A stretch of DNA of 11,493 nt, taken from the NCBI GenBank assembly GCA_018399295.1, contig JAGYOO010000020.1, positions 1 to 11,493 of the forward strand, written 5' to 3'. Shown here in pieces: positions 7,331-11,493 of the stretch; the first letter of the stretch is position 1; every line of letters begins with the position of its first letter. A model generated the notes under the pieces. It saw only the letters and a program-made list of their open reading frames with translations. It was not told where the DNA came from and searched no databases. Position numbers and translations under genes: made by a program. Source of the stretch: Candidatus Omnitrophota bacterium (GTDB lineage: Bacteria; Omnitrophota; Gorgyraeia; B26-G9).

Positions 7331-8350
7331 CTATGCCGCTATCGCGGCCTTTACCGCGTTCGGACTGTGTTTCTGCCTGATATATCCGGCAATATTCTCC
7401 ACCGTGGTTTTCAATATTCTTTCCACTGCCTCTGTCGTGTTAAAGGCGCTGTGCGGAGTTATATAAACGTTTTCCCGTTTGAACAGGACGTGGTTCGCCA
7501 GCAGGGTATCCAGATTGTGCTTATTCAGAAAGATCGAACTCAGCAGCTGGGCCTCCTCTTTTACCGACGGCTCTTCCGGCAACACATCCAGTCCGGCCGC
7601 CTTAAGTTTTCCGGTGGCAAGCGCCCGCAGCATCGCCTCCACTTCCACAACGTTTCCCCGGGCGGTGTTTATCAGAATCGCGCCTGGCTTCATCATCTCA
7701 AACTGGGGCTGTGCTATCATATTTTCCGTTGATTTAACCGCCGGCACGTGCAGTGTGATAATATCCGATTTCCGCAGCAGTTCATCCATCCCAACGTAAC
7801 GGAACCCGAACCTGCGCGACGCCTCCTGATCGGGCTTAAGATCATACGCCAGAATGTTCATCTCAAAACCGCAGGCAATCCGGATTACGTGCTTACCGAT
7901 ATCTCCAGTCCCGATCACTCCGATAGTCTTGCCCATCAGATCAAACCCCCGCAGCCCTTTCATGGAAAAGTTCCCCCGGCGGGTGCGTTCAACCGCCTTA
8001 TCCAGATGATGGCTCATGGTCAGCAGCAGCCCAAACACGTGTTCGGCAACCGTATTCTTGCCATAAGAAGGAACGTTTGCCACCTCGATATCGTGCTGCC
8101 GGCAGTACTCAGTATCAATATGATCGTATCCCGTAGAGCGAGTGGTGATCAGTTTCAGGGCCGGAAACCTCTTCAGGACCTCAGCATCAGCCTCAGAATA
8201 GATAAATACACTCAGTATATCGGCATCAATATAAAGTTCGGCATTTTCCCGGGTCAACGGCTCTTGCGTAAACACAACCTCATGTTCCACCTCAAGCTCA
8301 CCGAAGGCGTCTTTTTCCCACGGCTCGATTTCAAAAGCAACGATCTTCAT
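7331..8350 (-). CDS. D-lactate dehydrogenase-like 2-hydroxyacid dehydrogenase
   Basis: Member of the D-isomer-specific 2-hydroxyacid dehydrogenases; D-lactate dehydrogenase (LdhA type, pyruvate + NADH to D-lactate) is the best guess. 339 residues from the ATG at 8350. Catalytic domain at both ends, NAD-binding domain at about 100-300 with GTGDIG at 147-152. Asp170 after the next strand indicates NAD. The catalytic triad can be placed at Arg231 (NTARG), Glu260 (DVLPEEP) and His300 (ITPHSAF). The long insert between Glu260 and His300 (LLSSIF...LLANHVLF) is like LdhA-type enzymes rather than short glycerate or phosphoglycerate dehydrogenases. A GTG one codon upstream is possible, but AAGGAG is 7 bases from the ATG. 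The start overlaps the pfkB stop by one base (TGATG), so translation is probably coupled. The product would regenerate NAD+ for GAPDH. Confidence 0.88.
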   Translation of the reverse strand: MKIVAFEIEPWEKDAFGELEVEHEVVFTQEPLTRENAELYIDADILSVFIYSEADAEVLKRFPALKLITTRSTGYDHIDTEYCRQHDIEVANVPSYGKNTVAEHVFGLLLTMSHHLDKAVERTRRGNFSMKGLRGFDLMGKTIGVIGTGDIGKHVIRIACGFEMNILAYDLKPDQEASRRFGFRYVGMDELLRKSDIITLHVPAVKSTENMIAQPQFEMMKPGAILINTARGNVVEVEAMLRALATGKLKAAGLDVLPEEPSVKEEAQLLSSIFLNKHNLDTLLANHVLFKRENVYITPHSAFNTTEAVERILKTTVENIAGYIRQKHSPNAVKAAIAA

Positions 8351-9300
8351 CACGGTTCTCCTTCCCCGGCTTCCTGTTTAAGATTCTCGTATATTTTCAG
8401 CGTATCTTCCCTTCGGCACAGCTCGGTTCCCGGCGTCATCACCGCTGCGGCTCCGGCCGCAACTCCAAATCTGACAACCTCTTCCAGCGGCTCTTTCCGG
8501 GAAAGCATATAGACCATGCCGGCCAGCATACTGTCGCCGGCACCGACCCGGCTTTTGACTGGGACTGATGGGACGCGGAACCTGACTTTTTTTTCAGCGC
8601 TCACCAGCAGGGCGCCTCCCGCGCCCCGGGACAAAACCACAATTTGGCACTTTCCGGAATCAATAAGTTTGTGTGCCGCCTCCTCCTGCTCGTCCTCGCC
8701 CTCAATCCCCCGGCCACTCAACTGTCCCAATTCATGCAGATTCGGCTTAAGCAGGAACACGCCTTTTCCCAGACCTCTTCGTAAAGCTTCTCCGGAAGTA
8801 TCCAGGATAAACCGGCTTCCCCGCCTCCGACAGACATCTCCCACTTTAGCCCAGAAATCATCCTCCATCCCGGGCGGCAGACTGCCACTGCCTACGAGAA
8901 ACGCGGGGCATGGAGTCAATCCGGTCAGGACATCCAGAATCGAAAGGGCCTCAGTTTTCCGCAAGCTGGGACCGGGCAGCACAAACCGGTATTGATTTCC
9001 ACTAACCTGTTCACTGATAGTCAGACTTTCCCGGGTGTCTCCGCTTACCGGAACCGGCACCTGCCGGATTCCCTCGGCCTCTATCAGCTGCTGCAGAGAT
9101 TCCCCCTGTCGGCCGCCGGAAAAATACACTGCGACCGACTCTCCGCCAAAACGCTTCACAACCCGGGAGATATTAATTCCTCCTCCGCCGGGATGGGTTT
9201 CGGAAGGATCGCAACGAAGCTTTCTGTTAACCGCCACCTTTGCGATGGAAGTACTTATATCAAGAGCAGGATTTAATGTTACAGTAATTATATTTTGCAT
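8350..9300 (-). CDS. pfkB: 6-phosphofructokinase, PfkB (Pfk-2) type
   Basis: ATP-dependent sugar-phosphate kinase of the ribokinase/PfkB family; most probably phosphorylates fructose-6-phosphate to fructose-1,6-bisphosphate. 316 residues against 309 for E. coli Pfk-2. Functional positions known for the E. coli enzyme fall at identical numbers: Asp14, Lys27, Arg90 and catalytic Asp256 (VGAGDS). Other marks are HPGGGGINISR (36-46), GNQYRFVLPGP (101-111), GSGSLPPG (137-144), DTSGEAL (167-173) and the C-terminal RFGVAAGAA. This resemblance favours Pfk-2 over 1-phosphofructokinase (FruK) or tagatose-6-phosphate kinase (LacC), which remain possible. It is the first gene of the lower-strand operon. 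The ATG at 9300 has only a weak GGAT ribosome site. Any promoter must lie in the 314-base divergent region upstream. Confidence 0.92.
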   Translation of the reverse strand: MQNIITVTLNPALDISTSIAKVAVNRKLRCDPSETHPGGGGINISRVVKRFGGESVAVYFSGGRQGESLQQLIEAEGIRQVPVPVSGDTRESLTISEQVSGNQYRFVLPGPSLRKTEALSILDVLTGLTPCPAFLVGSGSLPPGMEDDFWAKVGDVCRRRGSRFILDTSGEALRRGLGKGVFLLKPNLHELGQLSGRGIEGEDEQEEAAHKLIDSGKCQIVVLSRGAGGALLVSAEKKVRFRVPSVPVKSRVGAGDSMLAGMVYMLSRKEPLEEVVRFGVAAGAAAVMTPGTELCRREDTLKIYENLKQEAGEGEP

Positions 9301-9395
9301 TTAAAATGATCCGTTCTTCCCGGAAAACCGGTATTATGATAAACAACAGTTGATCGCCCGGAATCCTCAAAAGAAAAATCAAGGCAGGACGCGAA

Positions 9396-9412
9396 AATTT
9401 TAGTCTAAAATT
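9396..9412. repeat. 17-base AT-rich perfect palindrome (possible operator)
   Basis: AATTTTAG-T-CTAAAATT: two perfect 8-base arms around one central base, about 96 bases upstream of the pfkB start. Size and symmetry fit a dimeric repressor site, but the AT-rich sequence makes a chance palindrome less improbable. The regulator is unknown. Confidence 0.4.
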
Positions 9413-9448
9413 ATTACTTTTATAAATTTACGGGATTACAGGCTCATC

Positions 9449-9458
9449 GGCAATTGCC
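9449..9458. repeat. 10-base palindrome GGCAATTGCC
   Basis: Perfect 10-base palindrome flanked by two direct copies of GGCTC (9441-9445 and 9460-9464). It could be a regulator site or chance. It lies 37 bases downstream of the 17-base palindrome. Confidence 0.25.
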
Positions 9459-9470
9459 CGGCTCTTCTTT

Positions 9471-9587
9471 ATGTTGATTTTATTCTACTTTTTGTTTATC
9501 CTGTTATGGGAACATGTTCTGATTGAAAAGGAGTCCAATCAGAAAAAAAAAGAACCCGGCCATTTCAGCAAAGGGTTTTGTTTGTAA
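9471..9587 (+). CDS. Possible 38-residue membrane peptide upstream of the protease gene
   Basis: An ATG at 9471 opens a frame ending in TAA at 9587. The predicted peptide starts MLILFYFLFILLW, a hydrophobic stretch long enough to span a membrane with the following HVLI, and continues with a charged tail containing KESNQKKKEP and a single Cys near the end. It would stop 27 bases before the site-2 protease start, so it could be a membrane micropeptide or a translated leader. Against it: no Shine-Dalgarno sequence precedes the ATG, the T-rich DNA alone would give Phe/Leu, and a run of nine A sits inside the frame. The frame is open back to 9426 but without an ATG, GTG or TTG. I recognise no family. 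Confidence 0.25.
   Translation: MLILFYFLFILLWEHVLIEKESNQKKKEPGHFSKGFCL
9510..9519. repeat. 10-base palindrome GAACATGTTC
   Basis: Perfect 10-base palindrome overlapping the left arm of the next inverted repeat. It resembles a LexA-type GAAC...GTTC box, but the spacing is 2 rather than 4 bases, so it is not called as an SOS box. Confidence 0.3.
9517..9544. repeat. 9-base inverted repeat with 10-base loop
   Basis: Arms TTCTGATTG and CAATCAGAA flank a 10-base loop AAAAGGAGTC. In + strand RNA this is a hairpin whose loop shows an AAGGAG ribosome-binding-like sequence, but no start codon follows at a usual distance. It overlaps the possible 38-residue frame and is followed by the A run. Confidence 0.35.
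9543..9558 (+). repeat. 16-base repeat (A9 GAACCCG), copy 1
   Basis: Nine A followed by GAACCCG, found again without mismatch at 11413-11428. Read on the lower strand it is CGGGTTC followed by nine T, which looks like the right half of a terminator, but no matching strong left arm is present. Confidence 0.35.
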
Positions 9588-9614
9588 TAATACGTTTAAA
9601 AGGACTGTTAGACC

Positions 9615-10802
9615 ATGTTTGAAAAAAGTGTTCGGCTGTTTGAATTATTCGGATTTGAAGTTAAGATCGACCCTACCTGGCTGATTATCGCCGTACTTAT
9701 CACCTGGTCATTGGCATCCGGACTGTTTCCGACATTTTATGAAGGGTTGGAGCCTGGGGTTTACTGGTGGATGGGACTTGCCGGCGCGCTGGGACTGTTT
9801 GTGTCCATTGTGTTCCATGAACTCTGGCATTCGCTTATTGCCCGGCGATTCGGACTGCCCATGCGGGGAATAACCCTGTTTATCTTTGGCGGTATTGCCG
9901 AGATGAATGAAGAACCGCCCAGCGCGAAAGCGGAGTTTTTCATGGCTATCGCCGGTCCGCTGTCAAGTATTGTCCTTGGTTTTATCTTTCTCGGTGTTGC
10001 CTCTTTAAGTCGGATCCTGGCCTGGCCATTACCCGTCAGCGCAGTATTCGATTACCTGAAATTTATTAACTGGCTTCTGGCCGGGTTTAACCTGGTGCCG
10101 GCATTCCCCTTAGACGGCGGCCGGGTGCTTCGGTCCGCCTTGTGGAAATGGAAGGATAATCTCGCCTGGGCCACCCGGATTTCTTCCGAGATCGGTTCAG
10201 GATTCGGACTGCTGCTGGCGTTTATCGGAATCCTCAATATCATCGGCGGAGCGATCATCGGCGGAATCTGGTGGCTGCTTATCGGGCTATTTTTGCGCAA
10301 CGCATCCCAGATGTCTTACCAGCGTCTGGTGATCCGTCAGACCCTGGAAGGAGAGCCAGTCAAGCGGTTCATGCGGGAAAGGCCTTCAGCGGTTTCGTCG
10401 TCAACCACCATTCTCGACCTTGTGGAAAATTATATCTATAAATACCATTATAAACTCTTCCCGGTGGTCGATAACGGCCGCTTGCTCGGCTGCGTGCGGA
10501 CTAAAGAGGTAAAGGATATTCCGAAGGAGGAATGGGGCCGGCATAAAGTAGGTGAAGTCCTTAAACCATGCAAATCGAACATAAACACTCTCTCTCCGGA
10601 TACTGATGCCACTCAGGCGCTGGCGATAATGAATAAAACCGGCAATACAAGACTGCTGGTCTCCGAAAACAGCCACCTTTTAGGAATTATCACCCTTAAA
10701 GACCTGCTGCGGTTTTTTTCCATGAAAATGGACCTCGAAGGCAGGAATCCAGTGGGTCTCAGTGACCGGGAAATCCGCGATCAGGTCGCGGACGATGAAT
10801 AG
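9615..10802 (+). CDS. Site-2 protease family zinc metalloprotease with two CBS domains
   Basis: Intramembrane protease of the SpoIVFB-like group with regulatory CBS domains; such enzymes cut membrane-bound regulators, but the substrate here is unknown. 395 residues. The N-terminal membrane part (about 20-225) has roughly six hydrophobic segments. The zinc and catalytic motif HELWH is at His68-Glu69-His72, and the third ligand is Asp167 in NLVPAFPLDGGR (159-170). Two CBS repeats follow at about 250-305 and 312-370, ending in LLGIITLKDLLRF; CBS pairs usually bind adenine nucleotides. Everything needed for activity appears intact. The ATG has AAGGA 10 bases upstream, rather far but workable. The gene is transcribed alone, divergent from pfkB, and converges with the zinc-ribbon gene with 8 bases between stops. 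I see no terminator there. Confidence 0.93.
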   Translation: MFEKSVRLFELFGFEVKIDPTWLIIAVLITWSLASGLFPTFYEGLEPGVYWWMGLAGALGLFVSIVFHELWHSLIARRFGLPMRGITLFIFGGIAEMNEEPPSAKAEFFMAIAGPLSSIVLGFIFLGVASLSRILAWPLPVSAVFDYLKFINWLLAGFNLVPAFPLDGGRVLRSALWKWKDNLAWATRISSEIGSGFGLLLAFIGILNIIGGAIIGGIWWLLIGLFLRNASQMSYQRLVIRQTLEGEPVKRFMRERPSAVSSSTTILDLVENYIYKYHYKLFPVVDNGRLLGCVRTKEVKDIPKEEWGRHKVGEVLKPCKSNINTLSPDTDATQALAIMNKTGNTRLLVSENSHLLGIITLKDLLRFFSMKMDLEGRNPVGLSDREIRDQVADDE

Positions 10803-10810
10803 CTCAGGAG

Positions 10811-11056
10811 TCACTCTCTATCTTCCGAATCTTCCCGGTAGAAATTCCTTTCGAAATCCTCGTCATACTCTTCATCAAACTCATTTACCAGCTCAGTCAC
10901 TCGTTTAAGCCTCATCGGTTCAACCCGGATTATTTCAAGCTCCTCTTCACATTCACCACAATACAGGGTCCCCCCGGCCTCGCAGTCCTCTGGAATATCC
11001 ACCTCTTCCCCGCAAACCGGACAGTTGACTATCCCTTTTTTCGCTTCATCCGTCAT
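10811..11056 (-). CDS. Small LysW-like zinc-ribbon protein with acidic tail
   Basis: 81 residues. The N-terminal half is a zinc ribbon: Cys12 and Cys15 (NCPVCGEEVDIPED), Cys33 and Cys36 (YCGECEEELEI). This layout matches LysW, the amino-group carrier protein of lysine or arginine biosynthesis, and its transcription-factor-like relatives. The C-terminal half (about 52-81) is very acidic and ends in Glu. The true LysW C-terminal motif (EDWGE or similar, to whose last Glu substrates are attached) is not seen, and no lysine or arginine pathway gene is in the window. A general zinc-ribbon or carrier-like role is therefore as likely. The ATG at 11056 has GGGAG 5 bases upstream; an in-frame GTG at 11068 would add four residues but is less well placed. 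A strong promoter lies just upstream. Confidence 0.8.
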   Translation of the reverse strand: MTDEAKKGIVNCPVCGEEVDIPEDCEAGGTLYCGECEEELEIIRVEPMRLKRVTELVNEFDEEYDEDFERNFYREDSEDRE

Positions 11057-11096
11057 GATATCTCCCACTCCCTTTGAAAGTTGAATTTGCTACCTT

Positions 11097-11125
11097 TGTA
11101 TATTATAAATAAAGCCGTCTGTCAA
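11097..11125 (-). promoter_or_regulatory. Sigma70-type promoter for the zinc-ribbon gene
   Basis: On the lower strand TTGACA (11120-11125), 17 bases, TATACA (11097-11102). The -35 box is a perfect match and the -10 box matches five of six. Transcription would start near 11090, about 34 bases before the ATG. Confidence 0.75.
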
Positions 11126-11150
11126 TAGCCTTCGTCGCCTTCACTAAAAT

Positions 11151-11183
11151 AAAAAAACGGCGGAGTCATACTGAACTCCGCCG
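11151..11183 (-). terminator. Rho-independent terminator after the entericidin-like gene
   Basis: On the lower strand CGGCGGAGT, an 8-base loop, ACTCCGCCG, followed directly by seven T. The stem is a perfect 9 base pairs. It lies 30 bases after the lipoprotein stop and separates that gene from the zinc-ribbon gene's promoter. Confidence 0.92.
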
Positions 11184-11213
11184 TAAGCCGGGAGGCATAA
11201 GCAGCTAAAATAT

Positions 11214-11366
11214 TTACCTTACTTCTGACTCGACTTCTCCAATCCCTTCCTGCACATTCTCTCCGGTATTCTCCACGTCTTCGCCAAGACCGCGTGTAGT
11301 CTGACAACCGCCTAACATTACAAAACCGGTCAGCGCGAGGAGCGTCAGGCCCAATAACTTCTTCAT
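11214..11366 (-). CDS. Entericidin-like small lipoprotein
   Basis: 50 residues. A signal peptide MKKLLGLTLLALTGFVMLGG leads to a lipobox cysteine at Cys21; the mature part reads QTTRGLGEDVENTGENV and so on, closely following the entericidin EcnA/EcnB pattern (C-N-T-x-R-G-x-G-E-D). Entericidins are tiny outer-membrane or envelope lipoproteins described as an antidote/bacteriolytic pair in E. coli; many bacteria carry single copies of unclear role. The ATG at 11366 has AGGAGG 5 bases upstream. An overlapping out-of-frame ATG at 11370 is too near the ribosome site. The gene stands alone, with a plausible promoter upstream and a strong terminator downstream. It is the main evidence here for a Gram-negative envelope. 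Confidence 0.9.
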   Translation of the reverse strand: MKKLLGLTLLALTGFVMLGGCQTTRGLGEDVENTGENVQEGIGEVESEVR

Positions 11367-11406
11367 ACATTCCTCCTGTTAGCTTTTCCGAATCAAATCC
11401 ATACTT

Positions 11407-11436
11407 ATCATAAAAAAAAAAGAACCCGCCCCTCAA
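11407..11436 (-). promoter_or_regulatory. Candidate promoter for the entericidin-like gene
   Basis: On the lower strand TTGAGG (11431-11436), 18 bases, TATGAT (11407-11412). Matches are moderate (four and five of six), and the spacer contains a ten-T run. Transcription would start about 34 bases before the ATG. Confidence 0.4.
11413..11428 (+). repeat. 16-base repeat (A9 GAACCCG), copy 2
   Basis: Second exact copy of the repeat at 9543-9558. It lies within the candidate promoter spacer of the lipoprotein gene. Flanks also look loosely alike (TCAGCA about 10 bases downstream in both). Confidence 0.35.
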
Positions 11437-11493
11437 TCAGCAGTTTCCTCTTCACTCTGACCTTCTTCCCCCTTTTTATTTTAAAAAGAAAAC

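Larger units (their letters stand above)
9301..9614. other. Divergent intergenic region between pfkB and the site-2 protease gene
   Basis: 314 AT-rich bases between two divergent genes, so they must hold the promoters for both. I see no convincing consensus promoter in either direction. The best + strand candidate is TTGATT (9474-9479), 17 bases, TATCCT (9497-9502); the best lower-strand candidate is TTGCCG/TAAATT, near 9426-9455. Both match poorly. What stands out are four perfect inverted repeats (listed separately) and a short + strand frame at 9471-9587. No known riboswitch fold was recognised. Confidence 0.6.

Noticed and set aside
7088..7732. 214-residue + strand frame opposite adk and the dehydrogenase
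   Set aside because: Same reason: antisense to two confident enzymes with intact motifs.
7748..8512. 254-residue + strand frame opposite the dehydrogenase and pfkB
   Set aside because: It crosses the junction of two confident genes on the other strand and has no domain; artefact of codon bias.
9421..9470. Riboswitch in the divergent region
   Set aside because: Short GC-rich segments and repeats caught the eye, but I could not match them to a known riboswitch core or draw a convincing multi-stem fold.
9510..9519. LexA/SOS box
   Set aside because: GAAC and GTTC halves are present but separated by 2 bases instead of the 4 expected for the Gram-positive type, and the neighbouring genes are not SOS genes.
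11122..11436. 104-residue lower-strand frame overlapping the lipoprotein gene
   Set aside because: It runs through the terminator hairpin, begins without a proper ribosome site, and is in a different frame from the entericidin-like protein, which has a signal peptide, lipobox and AGGAGG site.
11431..11493. C-terminal end of another lower-strand gene at the window edge
   Set aside because: One frame reads a short acidic peptide ending in TGA near 11435, but an in-frame TAA lies just upstream near 11481, so no gene tail is supported.

Overview
The window looks like a piece of a bacterial chromosome of mid GC content, with no phage, transposon, CRISPR, tRNA or rRNA signal that I can see. NAD-dependent DNA ligase, bacterial PolX and strong Shine-Dalgarno sites mark a bacterium. 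A short entericidin-type lipoprotein suggests an outer membrane, so a Gram-negative cell is likely. I cannot name the taxon. The mixture (E. coli-like Pfk-2, D-lactate dehydrogenase, LysW-like zinc ribbon, tandem PRC-barrel proteins) would fit an uncultivated, perhaps fermentative lineage, but that is inference.

Lower strand, 9300 down to 1: ten genes run in one direction with gaps of 50 bases or less and several overlaps. In transcription order they are pfkB, a D-lactate dehydrogenase-like gene, an adenylate kinase, GAPDH, a tandem PRC-barrel protein, an unrecognised 105-residue protein, a second tandem PRC-barrel protein, a secreted cupredoxin, polX and ligA (its C-terminal part lies outside the window). 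I see no terminator inside. The first four genes form a small energy-metabolism set: fructose-6-phosphate phosphorylation, triose-phosphate oxidation, NADH reoxidation to D-lactate, and adenylate balance. The last two are a gap-filling polymerase/exonuclease and a ligase. The four genes between them have no obvious link to either end.

Centre, 9301-9614: a divergent, AT-rich intergenic region of 314 bases. It holds several perfect palindromes and a possible 38-residue membrane peptide that would be read on the + strand.

Upper strand, 9615-10802: a polytopic site-2 protease with two C-terminal CBS domains. It converges with the next gene and leaves only 8 bases between the stop codons.

Lower strand, 11493-10811: an entericidin-like lipoprotein gene with its own promoter and a clear rho-independent terminator, then a strong sigma70-type promoter driving a small LysW-like zinc-ribbon protein.

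The most interesting parts are the operon's odd gene mix, the PRC / 105-residue protein / PRC / cupredoxin block, the palindrome-rich divergent promoter region with its possible micropeptide, and the LysW-like protein outside any visible lysine or arginine pathway.
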